Assembly: GCA_948144175.1 (NCBI GenBank)
Contig: CANXME010000418.1
Span: forward strand, 991,001-1,055,000
Reading direction: 5' to 3'
DNA length: 64,000 nucleotides
Source of the DNA: Closterium sp. NIES-65
Taxonomy: Eukaryota > Streptophyta > Zygnematophyceae > Desmidiales > Closteriaceae
Shown one piece after another: positions 53,601 through 63,941 of this stretch; position 1 is the first letter of the stretch, and every line of letters starts with the position of its first letter. Made by a program: the position numbers and the translations under genes. The notes below the pieces were generated by a model. It worked only from the letters and a program-made list of their open reading frames with translations. It was not told the DNA's origin and searched no databases.

Positions 53601-56600
53601 GGTCCCTCCTCCCATCAGGTATGTGGTCCCTCCTCCCATCAGGTATGTGGTCCCTCCTCCCATCAGGTATGTGGTCCCTCCTCCCATCAGGTATGTGGTC
53701 CCTCCTCCCATCAGGTATGTGGTCCCTCCTCCCATCAGGTATGTGGTCCCTCCTCCCATCAGGTATGTGGTCCCTCCTCCCATCAGGTATGTGGTCCCTC
53801 CTCCCATCAGGTATGTGGTCCCTCCTCCCATCAGGTATGTGGTCCCTCCTCCCATCAGGTATGTGGTCCCTCCTCCCATCAGGTATGTGGTCCCTCCTCC
53901 CATCAGGTATGTGGTCCCTCCTCCCATCAGGTATGTGGTCCCTCCTCCCATCAGGTATGTGGTCCCTCCTCCCATCAGGTATGTGGTCCCTCCTCCCATC
54001 AGGTATGTGGTCCCTCCTCCCATCAGGTATGTGGTCCCTCCTCCCATCAGGTATGTGGTCCCTCCTCCCATCAGGTATGTGGTCCCTCCTCCCATCAGGT
54101 ATGTGGTCCCTCCTCCCATCAGGTATGTGGTCCCTCCTCCCATCAGGTATGTGGTCCCTCCTCCCATCAGGTATGTGGTCCCTCCTCCCATCAGGTATGT
54201 GGTCCCTCCTCCCATCAGGTATGTGGTCCCTCCTCCCATCAGGTATGTGGTCCCTCCTCCCATCAGGTATGTGGTCCCTCCTCCCATCAGGTATGTGGTC
54301 CCTCCTCCCATCAGGTATGTGGTCCCTCCTCCCATCAGGTATGTGGTCCCTCCTCCCATCAGGTATGTGGTCCCTCCTCCCATCAGGTATGTGGTCCCTC
54401 CTCCCATCAGGTATGTGGTCCCTCCTCCCATCAGGTATGTGGTCCCTCCTCCCATCAGGTATGTGGTCCCTCCTCCCATCAGGTATGTGGTCCCTCCTCC
54501 CATCAGGTATGTGGTCCCTCCTCCCATCAGGTATGTGGTCCCTCCTCCCATCAGGTATGTGGTCCCTCCTCCCATCAGGTATGTGGTCCCTCCTCCCATC
54601 AGGTATGTGGTCCCTCCTCCCATCAGGTATGTGGTCCCTCCTCCCATCAGGTATGTGGTCCCTCCTCCCATCAGGTATGTGGTCCCTCCTCCCATCAGGT
54701 ATGTGGTCCCTCCTCCCATCAGGTATGTGGTCCCTCCTCCCATCAGGTATGTGGTCCCTCCTCCCATCAGGTATGTGGTCCCTCCTCCATTTCAGCCCAT
54801 CAGGTATGTGGTCCCTCCTCCCATCAGGTATGTGGTCCCTCCTCCCATCAGGTATGTGGTCCCTCCTCCCATCAGGTATGTGGTCCCTCCTCCCATCAGG
54901 TATGTGGTCCCTCCTCCCATCAGGTATGTGGTCCCTCCTCCCATCAGGTATGTGGTCCCTCCTCCCATCAGGTATGTGGTCCCTCCTCCCATCAGGTATG
55001 TGGTCCCTCCTCCCATCAGGTATGTGGTCCCTCCTCCCATCAGGTATGTGGTCCCTCCTCCCATCAGGTATGTGGTCCCTCCTCCCATCAGGTATGTGGT
55101 CCCTCCTCCCATCAGGTATGTGGTCCCTCCTCCCATCAGGTATGTGGTCCCTCCTCCCATCAGGTATGTGGTCCCTCCTCCCATCAGGTATGTGGTCCCT
55201 CCTCCCATCAGGTATGTGGTCCCTCCTCCCATCAGGTATGTGGTCCCTCCTCCCATCAGGTATGTGGTCCCTCCTCCCATCAGGTATGTGGTCCCTCCTC
55301 CCATCAGGTATGTGGTCCCTCCTCCCATCAGGTATGTGGTCCCTCCTCCCATCAGGTATGTGGTCCCTCCTCCCATCAGGTATGTGGTCCCTCCTCCCAT
55401 CAGGTATGTGGTCCCTCCTCCCATCAGGTATGTGGTCCCTCCTCCCATCAGGTATGTGGTCCCTCCTCCCATCAGGTATGTGGTCCCTCCTCCCATCAGG
55501 TATGTGGTCCCTCCTCCCATCAGGTATGTGGTCCCTCCTCCCATCAGGTATGTGGTCCCTCCTCCCATCAGGTATGTGGTCCCTCCTCCCATCAGGTATG
55601 TGGTCCCTCCTCCCATCAGGTATGTGGTCCCTCCTCCCATCAGGTATGTGGTCCCTCCTCCCATCAGGTATGTGGTCCCTCCTCCCATCAGGTATGTGGT
55701 CCCTCCTCCCATCAGGTATGTGGTCCCTCCTCCCATCAGGTATGTGGTCCCTCCTCCCATCAGGTATGTGGTCCCTCCTCCCATCAGGTATGTGGTCCCT
55801 CCTCCCATCAGGTATGTGGTCCCTCCTCCCATCAGGTATGTGGTCCCTCCTCCCATCAGGTATGTGGTCCCTCCTCCCATCAGGTATGTGGTCCCTCCTC
55901 CCATCAGGTATGTGGTCCCTCCTCCCATCAGGTATGTGGTCCCTCCTCCCATCAGGTATGTGGTCCCTCCTCCCATCAGGTATGTGGTCCCTCCTCCCAT
56001 CAGGTATGTGGTCCCTCCTCCCATCAGGTATGTGGTCCCTCTTCCCATCAGGTATGTGGTCCCTCCTCCCATCAAAATCAGCAGCGGCAGAGCACTCAAA
56101 AGTGAGTTCGTGTCTGGTCCCTCCGCCCATCAGGTATGTTACTCCAACATGACCTCACCTCTCCTCAAACCGTCCTTGTATCATCAATGCCTCTCCTCTC
56201 TTCTGTTGTTCTTGTCTATGTTTCCGTTTGGGTGGTATCCAGTCATCCTTTTGAGTCGACTCAAAAGTCACTCCGTTTTGGGTGGTATCCAGTCATCCTC
56301 TTCTTCACACCATTACCTCACTCTCAGTCTTCCTCACTACACCCTCCTCCCAAACCCTCCTACTAAACCCTCCAACCAACCATTCTCACTATTCCTTCCC
56401 TGCTTCCCTTATTCCAATCCCCCCCCCTCTTTCCCACCTGCCAGGGAAGGGGCGGTCAGCATGTGTTGCCACACTCAAGGGCCATGAGGGGCCGATATCG
56501 GCTCTGGCTGTTGCCACGTGGGTGATTTGTTTCTTCCTTGGCTTGACTTCCGTCCTCGTGTGATTGAACTCTTGAGAATTCTCAAAAGCTGCATGCTTGT

Positions 56601-59047
56601 ACCGTACACCAGCATCGTCCTGTCGATGCAATAACTGCCCTGCCTGTTGCTGCATGGGTGATTTCGTTCCTGGCCTCGTACTGCCACATATTGCCAGTTC
56701 TGTTCTCCTTACATGCAAGACCACCAGCATGGGTTACATGCTTTCACCATGCATATCAGCATCGTCCTCCTGTCCATGCAATAACTGCCCTGGCTGCTGC
56801 TTCGTGCGTTTCTTTCTCCCTCCCTCAACGTGTTGTTACTTGCACAAGCTTGCACGGCACCAGCGTTCTTTCCCTTTTCATTTGTCCTTCTCTCGACTCC
56901 CTCGTGCCATCATACTCCCTCCCTCCTTCACTCGCCTTCCTGCCATCCTCATTGTCCCTCTCCCTCTCCCCCTTCCCTTTCCCCTCGCCCTTTCCCTCAC
57001 TCAATTGTTGGTAGGGCACCGGACTTGTTCCCCTGTTGAGTGTAGGCCGGCTACAGTAGCGTTCTAGAGGGTTATGGGTGTGCTAGACCAGACAAACATG
57101 CCCTTTTGAGTTGAAACCCAGGCGGTAACAGGCTGAGTCGTCGTCATCATCCGTGTCACTTTAACTTACCCTACTCATGCCCCTCTCCTCTCAACATCAC
57201 CCCTCGCCCCCCGCCCTCCCTCATCGCAGTCACAACCCCTTCCTTCTGGCCAGTGTTGCTCGTGACGCCAAGGTGAGGATTGCTCGGGAGTTGTTTTTCC
57301 CAGGCACCTTTATCCATGATACCGTATTTGTGGTTCAAAATTCTCGCACTGATTCATAAGCAGGTGATTCACATCCACACCACCACCCTTCAGTCGATTA
57401 ATTAATCTGCCTGCACGCACCCTCTCTTCCTTGATGTTTTGTCCACCCTCTTTCTCACTCGCTTTCATAAGCCGGACTTGATTGTCTTAATCAATTTCTT
57501 TTGTTTCATCTGCTGCTTGTTTTGTTGTCCCATCATCCCAAGCAGCTGCGACTGTGGGATTGCCGCCACGTGATTCCATCCTCCATCACCATGGTTGCCG
57601 CGGCGCACAAGGCGACTACTTCTCTCTCCCCAACCTCCTCCTCCTCCTCCTCGTCGTCGTCTTCCTCGCCTTGCATCGGCACGTGTCGCACGCCCACAGC
57701 CCCCTTTGCTCTCCTCCCCCTCCCGCCTCACCCCACCCATGCGCTGTGCCTTGTGGTGGGCCGAGGCGGCATAGCGGCTCTGGACTTGCTTTCAATGAAA
57801 CAGGTATGGCATGGGAGGTGCAGCACAGGCACGTGTCGCACGCCCACAGCCTGTTCTGTGCCTTGTGGTGGGCCGAGGCGGCATAGCGGCCCTGGGCCTG
57901 CTTTCAATGAAACAGGAAAGGCACTTGTAACTTCCTTACCACTGAATCAGGCATGGTCCTGGCAGCGTGCACAGCCCTTGGAGCATGTTTTTGTGAGAAT
58001 TCTACAAAGATCAGGCATGGTCCTGGCAATGTGCACAGTACTTCGCATATGTGCTGTCTGTCTGAGTCGTGTACAACGACTGCATTAAGGATCTGAACAT
58101 TAGCGTACACCTGTCTTGTTGCCAACGCTTCCTTTGCCCGCCCCTCACCCACTTCTCTTTTCCGCTCTCCCCACGCCCACACTCTCTTCGCCCACACTCA
58201 GGTTCTCGCCCTCCCATGTGGGTCCGCCCCTCTCTCCTCCTTCGCCTCCTCTCCATCGCGCTGCATCTTTGCAGCAGGCTCTGAGGATGGGTGTGTCAGG
58301 CTGTGGCGCATGGGGCAGGTGCGGGAGGAAGGGGCAGCGGAAAGAATAAACACTGCAGGAGCAGCTGGGGCGGGAGGGCAGCTCTCAGCAGGCATGCGAG
58401 AATCTAAAGTGCTCTCAAACTGCTGCCAGGCAGGCGTGGCTGAGTTCACGCTGCTCGCCTGCTCAAAGGCGCACATCAGTACAGTGGATTTACTGTACGT
58501 GGACGGTTATAAATGCATCAGTGGGAGCCGAGGGGACGGAGTGTTGTGTGTGTGGGATGTGGAGACTGGGGAGGAGATTCGCACGTTGGACGCTACTGTT
58601 CTCCCCCCCTGGCTGGTGGAAACCGATGATGCTAGTAACGAGGGTCATGGTGATGGTGGTGGTGGTGAAGCTGCTGCTGGTGGTAACCTTACAAATGCTG
58701 GTAACAGCAGCGATTCAACAGCGGATGTTGACCTTATAGGGGAAGGTGGTGCTACAGCTGATGTTGCGACTGCTGGCGAAAGTAGGGGCAATGCTCCTGA
58801 GACCGTGAGGCGAGTTCTAGTGGAGAGTATGCATGCATGTGGGGGTGTGGTAGTTGCTGCCTTGGTGAGCTATCGCAGGAGGGCTGTGCTTGGGAGGAGG
58901 ATGCAACAACATGTGGTGGAGGAGGTTGAAGGCAGATGGATGCGTTTGTGGGATTTCACTTGTGGGAAAGCTTCATTGTTAGATGATGGTAATTTTTTAA
59001 GGGAAGAGGATGAGTCTATGATAGTGGGTGGAGGAAAATTCTGGTAG
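47644..59047 (+). CDS. F-box/WD40-repeat protein, 8 exons
   Basis: Predicted substrate receptor of an SCF-type ubiquitin ligase. Exons 47644-47823, 48042-48497, 49068-49274, 50373-50582, 56450-56517, 57230-57272, 57546-57803, 58202-59047 join in phase to 755 aa. F-box at about residues 6-55 (LADLTADCFAHCCRWLSPRD, then LVNLSFCCSSLRQLAN). After a Gly/Ala/Glu-rich linker come WD40 blades: HTFLLSTSLDRTLRLWGK, VATGGSDSTVRVWSLLHQ, ATLKGHEGPISALAV, HNPFLLASVARDAKLRLWD, CIFAAGSEDGCVRLWRM, CISGSRGDGVLCVWDVETG. A Gly/Asp-rich insertion interrupts the C-terminal part. Exon 5 uses the AG at 56448-56449 because it keeps phase; the AG at 56443-56444 would not. The order F-box then WD40 is shared with plant F-box/WD40 proteins such as Arabidopsis At3g52030 (from memory). 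The intron after exon 4 is about 5.9 kb, mostly minisatellite. Confidence 0.82.
48890..49745 (+). repeat. Copies of the SNILLWGAAPAG / DRTLRLWGK exon
   Basis: A truncated copy of exon 3 begins at 48897 (GSNVILWRAAAPAGG) with its own acceptor. After the intact exon (49068-49274), its last ~65 bases with the donor recur at about 49540-49607 and 49673-49740. Confidence 0.85.
49331..49538 (+). repeat. 26-bp minisatellite, eight units
   Basis: Units of GTAGCCCCTAGCCCC-TCATCCCGCCC with period 26, between exon-end copies of the F-box/WD40 gene. Confidence 0.93.
49735..50142 (+). repeat. 18-bp minisatellite built from an exon end and donor
   Basis: About 22 units of GTGAGAGATACTTGCAAG. The first unit starts at a copy of the exon 3 donor (GGGGCAAG|GTGAGA). 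Every unit regenerates a CAAG|GTGAGA 5' splice-site consensus. One unit has CGTG for CTTG near 50092. Confidence 0.95.
50572..56075 (+). repeat. 5.5-kb, 24-bp minisatellite seeded by an exon end and 5' splice site
   Basis: About 228 units of CATCAG|GTATGTGG + TCCCTCCTCC. The first instance is the true end of exon 4 (TGGTCCCTCCTCCATCAG|GTATGT), encoding WSLLHQ. Units from 50583 to about 51110 have indels and substitutions; from there on they are near-identical. Exceptions are a shortened unit at about 52434 and an insertion (TTTCAGCC) at about 54790. A substitution sits at 56042 near the right end. A last diverged copy (TGTCTGGTCCCTCCGCCCAT) follows at about 56112. All forward frames stay open because 24 is a multiple of three and no frame has a stop. 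Confidence 0.97.
56224..56298. repeat. 25-bp direct repeat around a TCGA-core palindrome
   Basis: CCGTTTGGGTGGTATCC-AGTCATCC at 56224-56248, repeated with one extra T at 56273-56298. TTTTGAGTCGACTCAAAA lies at 56249-56266. Confidence 0.93.
56510..56815. repeat. Duplicated intron segments around an AATT-core palindrome
   Basis: CTTGAGAATTCTCAAAAG at 56571-56588. TGTTGC..G.GTGATTT.TT.CT occurs on both sides (about 56510 and 56648). CACCAGCATCGTCCTGTC..ATGCAATAACTGCCCTG is itself repeated at about 56605 and 56757. Confidence 0.82.
57820..58045. repeat. Exon-7 end copies and decayed AATT-core palindrome
   Basis: GGCACGTGTCGCACGCCCAC..CTTTCAATGAAACAG, the exon 7 middle and end, is copied at about 57828-57916. 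Downstream, ATCAGGCATGGTCCTGGCA occurs at 57946 and 58010 around TTTTGTGAGAATTCTACAAA (57989-58008). Confidence 0.82.
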
Positions 59048-60500
59048 TACTGGTGTTAGAGCCTGGTGTATATGCCTTTTTGGTGATAATTAACTTGGGA
59101 TGTCGGATACTGATATGTAACTTGGGTTGTCTGCAGGTACCTATGTGCTTCGTGGTTATAGCGGAATACTACAATTCGCGCCGCAGGCTGTCCTCGACTT
59201 TCGTCAACGCTTCACCACCAAAACCAATGAAAATTTGTCGCAGACTCGGACGAAAATGCTGCAATGCCGTACCCATGCCCTGCGACTGATCGAGACTTGT
59301 CATGCTCCTTGCGGGTATGTCTTCAAAGTTTAGGAAATTCAGGCAATCTAGCATTTCCTAAACGATCCTACAAGAAGAGTTCATGCTGGGAATGTAAATG
59401 GTCGATGATCCGTCATCCCCTTGCAAACCCATTTTGCCCGCATGCTCTCGAAAGGGCTTCGATGGGGCCAACCAGCCATCAAAGACGTGGGTAGTTTACA
59501 GTCTTAGCCTGCAAAATGCAGAATACCATAAAAACAGAAATCAAAAGGTTCAGGGCATTGAGGGCATTTTACACCTCGTACCAACAGCCCTTCTCCTCAC
59601 CACTAATATTCGTTGCCTTCGTGCGGGGCTGCGGATTGGCCATCATCGGCCAGGTCAAGGACCACAACGAGATGACTCTCGTGGATTTCAATCCAAGGCA
59701 CACAGTTCCCAATGCTGTGGAGGGAGGGAACCGCATATAACCTTAACCTTGCTCGTCTCGTCCAGTCCAAGCCGGACTCATCATCAGCTGTGCTCGTACT
59801 CCTAGCGAAGGAATCAGTGGATGGGGTGAGGGTGAGGGGAAGTTGACATTTCTGCGACGCTGTTGTGACGCTGAACCGAACGCAGACGTTTTGTTCCTAG
59901 TGCACTGTCCTGGACTCTGCAGGGCTGCACTCATCCTCACTCTAGGTCTTTCTCTAGCTCCAAGCATCGGTGACGGTGTTATTTGCGAGAATATGCACGA
60001 CTGACGTTCTTTTCCGCGGCTGTGTTGCTTGCGGTGTGGGTCTCACCCCCCTTGTCCCCCACGTTCTGCCAGCTTATTATCCCTTGCGCTGCGACGCAAC
60101 ATAATCACGCGCCGATGTGGTCACTATCCGGCATTAATTAACCCAACAGGGCAACGTCTGTCATCTCCATGGCCTTCATTTATTTATTAACCGAGTTTTA
60201 AGTACTCCCGCGCGAGACCATTCACCATATTACATTGCAACCCTAATGCGGGGGTACCACGCGTCGGCGCCTCCATCTTTGTGTTTAGGGTACCAAGCAG
60301 CAACGAATATTTTTGTTTCAAGAATCCACTGAAACTCGCCCGGTGACGGCAACGATCCGCTATCGCACATCTCGCTGCTACAAATAATCCTCACCGCGTC
60401 GTCTGATGCCTCGAGGGAGAGTCCAGGCATCGTCGGTGCGTATATTCTGCGCATTGTCCCGCCCCTTACCTTCTCTGAATCCGCTCGTGTTCCGTTCCAC
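59048..60500. other. Intergenic region before the second armadillo gene
   Basis: 3' flank of the F-box/WD40 gene and upstream region of the second armadillo gene. Short open frames (for example 59516-59740 plus, 60230-60532 minus) show nothing recognisable. No palindromes or exon fragments are seen. Confidence 0.5.
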
Positions 60501-60511
60501 CTCGGAACCAC

Positions 60512-60550
60512 AAGTATAAAATGCTTCCGCATTCGTGGTTAGGGTTTTTT
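60512..60550 (+). promoter_or_regulatory. TATA box and telo-box of the second armadillo gene
   Basis: TATAAAA at about 60513-60519 is followed about 20 bp later by GGTTAGGGTTTT, the reverse form of the plant telo-box AAACCCTAA. Telo-boxes are common near transcription starts of plant genes. Transcription would then begin near 60545, shortly before the open frame. Confidence 0.5.
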
Positions 60551-60627
60551 TTTCGTGTTGTGTTTTGCCCCTTTTTCAAACATATTTAATTTATATTTGA
60601 TCTAATTTGGTTGTGTGAGGACCGCAG

Positions 60628-63579
60628 GTGGCGTCGACGAAGAGGGTGCGGCAACAGCAGCAGAAGCAGCAGCATCAAATCCCGGAACCTCCGTCATTCT
60701 ACCGCACCGCTCAGGACACCTCAAAAAACGCCCGACCCCAGCTCCCCGCCTCCTCCGTGCCTCCAGCCTACCCTTTCGAACCTCGCGATTCCTCTCCTGA
60801 TCATCTCGCTTCATCTCCCGAGCCTCCTGGGCCGACGCTTCGTTCACACGGTCCGCACGCCGAGCCTCCTTACAGTCATATTGTCGAGTCACGTTATAGC
60901 GAGTCTTCCCACCCAGCACGATCACAGCAGAGTGAAGATCGGCAAACCCAAGGCCGTACTTCGAGGGTTGATAAGGTCAGACATTACAATGATTCAGCAC
61001 CACAGCGGGATTACATGCCACAATCGAAGCAGAGTATACCAGAGGGAGCGAACGGCACGAGCTGCAGGGGTCATGGAAACAGCAGCGGTGGTAGCAGCAG
61101 CGGGTTTCAAACTCCGCCGTCCGATATTAGTCCCGGTTCTGCATCCCCGTTATTAGCTCAGCGTCCATCTCAATCTACGGCTCACCGCATCTCTGAACCG
61201 GAATCCGGCCGTCAGAATGGTAACGGCCGCGAATCAGAACGGAACGACGGCCGTCGGGGAATAAACGGTCACCGTCTTCATGACGCTGACCGTCATTACC
61301 AGCCCGCTGCTGCGGCTGAACCCGCAGAAATTTCTTTTCGAATGCACTCCCCTTCGCATCCGAACAGAACCGTGTCTCCCCCCGGTCCAGAAACAGCCAT
61401 TCGCAACCCATTAAGGCCGTCCTCGCTGAGGGCTTCCTCGGAAAACACGTTCCCCGGCCCCATTGCTTCCCCCTCAGGTGGACCGTCCAATTCCGTCCTC
61501 ACCGATCTCTCCTCCGCCATTGCTCTCTGCAACCGCATCGTCCATCTATCAGGCCCTTACCCTACCTCTACTTCCCCTCACCGGCACTCCGCATCCCTCC
61601 CCAGTTCCCCCTCCGCCTCCCCTTTCCACGCGACCGGCCCCCCTCTTCCGCCCATTCGGAACGCCGCCCTCCGTGTATCTGCCGAGCGTGTTTCGAAACG
61701 AACCAAGCAGCTCCTGCCGATCCTAATTCAGCTGCAAGGTCCGGCAGCCGCGAACCTCGCTTCCGATCCTCGTGCGATATTTATCATCCAACGGCTGTTA
61801 ACGGAGCTAGAAACCACTGTAACTGCCCTCGAGGCATGTAACAGATCGAGCAAATCTCCATTCGCAGGCCTGTTCCGCTTCTTTGGCAGGCAACATTTGT
61901 CTTTATCCGCCTTCTCTTCCAAACCCCGTACTGGTAGCCATGCCAAACCTCTTGCCGAACCTAACCCGGTTAATTTGGATGACCCACCCCCCCTCTCCCG
62001 AGCCTTATCCTCAGGCTCGACCTGCTCCATCCCTTTCACCTCCTCCGCTTCCTCCTCCTCCGCTCTTGCCTCTCAGCTAAAAGCGTGCTTAGCTGAGATT
62101 CGCCAGTGTCACACGGAGTGCCTACTCCTGCTCGGACAGGGTTCCACGGTTTATAGGCGCACTCAGAGCGTTGGTGGGAGGAGCTCAGTGGGAGGGGAGG
62201 AAGACGGCGGAGGAGTCAGAGCAGGGGGAGGCGGATATGGAGTGGGAGGAATGGGAGGGGGAGCACGAGGAGGGGGAGATGTTGAAGGAGGACAAGGAGA
62301 AACAGGTGAAGGGTATGGGTATCAGCAGCAGCAGGAGCAAGAGCAGCAGCAGCAGCAGCGCGATCGGAGGAGCTTAGAGGACGTGGCGCTCCCCTCAAGT
62401 TCCATGGTTGATAGGTCGTTATTTATGGCAGGCGGCCGAAACAGCGCTGAGGCTGCTGGGGGGGGTAGAGGCGTGCAGAGCGGTAACAGGGCTGCTAGCA
62501 CCTCTGCTGCCTCTGCCCACACTCCCACATCCCCTAATGCCGTCCCCGCCGCCGTCGCAGCTACTGCTGATGCTGCTGCAGCTGCGGCTGGCGCTAGTGA
62601 CGATGGGGGCAGGGGCCGCGCAGCCGCTACAGCCTCAACACCTGCTGCGGCCACTGCTCTCTCAGCTCCCAGTAAGCAAACTCCCAATAGGCAAGGTTCC
62701 AGAAACAACCGCACTCACAGCGGAACCAGAACCTCCAATTCAGCCCTAGCAACCGCCCTCCCAGGGACGCTCCCCCCTCGCTCCCCGCCTACCCCTCTCA
62801 CCACCTCCCACCCACCGACCCCCCCACACCAGCCCACCCGCCTTCCCCTCTCAGGCGCCTCTTCCCCTCGTAGTTCTACCGCCACTGGAACTTCTGTCTT
62901 TTCTGCCGGCCCAGCTGCCGCCCGCCAGCTGGTCGTCTCGCTCTCCCGGGGATCTGCGCTGGAAAAGCGGACGGCGCTGAGGGCGCTTCTGGAGTTATCT
63001 GAGTCGTCGGATGCGGGGAAGCTGCACGTGACTGCAGCAGGGGTGGTTCCTGTGATTGCTGTGCTGCTCAGTCATCCAGACCTGGGAGCCAGCTTCGGCA
63101 GCAGCAGCTTCGGAAGCAGCGGGGGGGCAGCGGGGATAGGTGGTGCAGGTGGCCCGGTTATCGCAACCAGGACTGGGAGTGGTACCAGGAGTGCTAGAAC
63201 GTCGAGCATAGGGGAAGAGCTTAAGATAGTCTCTTTGCAACTGCTCCTATCGCTCGTATCTCTTGATGAGAACCGAGCCGTGGTGGCGAAGGCTGGCTGC
63301 GTCGCGATCCTAGTCAGCATCCTCCGAACCGGATCGCCGGACCTGCGCGCCGTGGCTGCGCGGGTGCTTTGGAAGGTGGCAGTGGGAGGAGGGGGAGGGG
63401 GAGGGGGAGGGGGAGTGGGAGTGGGAGGGGGCGGCAGCGACAACTCCAGGGCGGCGATTGCGGCGAGTGAGGCGATTCCATCGCTGGTGGCGATTCTACA
63501 GTCGCAGACAGACGCTGCAGTGAAGCAGGATGCTGCTGACGCCATTGCTCACCTCACAGCCAACAACGAGAAGAACCAG
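60628..63579 (+). CDS. Armadillo-repeat protein, first long exon (paralogue of the gene at 22 kb; 3' end outside window)
   Basis: Open from 60619 (after an in-frame TGA) to a GT donor at 63580, 984 codons from 60628, phase 0. There is no ATG near the 5' end. Either CAG|GTGGCG at 60627 is a 3' splice site with the start codon upstream, or translation begins at the first in-frame ATG, 61015 (MPQSKQ). Codons about 335-510 match the N-terminal helical domain of the 22-kb gene (ACLAEIRQCHTECLLLLGQ here, ACVTEIRHCHTVCSMLLGQ there). Armadillo repeats begin at about codon 760 (GSALEKRTALRALLELSES, VVAKAGCVAILVSILRTG) with a poly-Gly insertion at about 920-935. Unlike its paralogue it has introns in the repeat domain and shows exon duplication downstream. 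Probably a scaffold; no enzymatic domain is visible. Confidence 0.75.
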
Positions 63580-63729
63580 GTGAGAGTGAGAGAGGAGGAG
63601 GAAGGGGCGGGAGAGTGGGGGGCTCTGGGCTGGGCAATGCGTGGGCAGTGGGTGAACAGAGAGCAAAGCAACAAAGGGGATGTTTAGTGTCAATGCAAGC
63701 ATGGAAGAAGGGTATAGGGCATGGCACCC

Positions 63730-63885
63730 ACCCTCCCTGGGGGCGGCAACTCCAGAGCAGTGATCGCGACGAGTGAGGCGATTCCATCGCCGGTGGCGAT
63801 TCTGTAGTCGCAGACAGACGCTGCAGTGAAGCAGGATGCTGCTGATGCCATTGCTCACCTCACAGCCAACAACGAGAAGAACCAG
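63730..63885 (+). pseudogene. Broken copy of an armadillo exon end
   Basis: Duplicates 63428-63579 (GGCGGCAACTCCAG.GC to AACGAGAAGAACCAG|GTGAG) with few differences. It carries an in-frame TAG at 63805-63807 where the intact exon reads CAG (ATTCTACAG became ATTCTGTAG), and has no clear acceptor. Confidence 0.8.
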
Positions 63886-63941
63886 GTGAGGCGGAGAAGG
63901 GGGGTGGGTAGTAGTTAAGGGTTTGGGCAGCGTGCAGAGTG

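Noticed and set aside
50470-56487. Giant open frames (2005, 1875, 1807 and 1679 codons) across the 24-bp array
   Set aside because: The unit length is a multiple of three and contains no stop in most frames, so openness is automatic. The sequence comes from an exon end and intron start.
1232-58008. Palindromes as cloning linkers or assembly glue (centres are SalI, EcoRI, AatII and NarI-type sites)
   Set aside because: Many copies carry point mutations, the arms extend into locus-specific sequence, and flanking repeats are diverged to different degrees. Artefact cannot be fully excluded without raw reads.
60628-60630. GTG as a bacterial-style start codon for the second armadillo gene
   Set aside because: The genome is eukaryotic; CAG before it suggests a splice acceptor instead.
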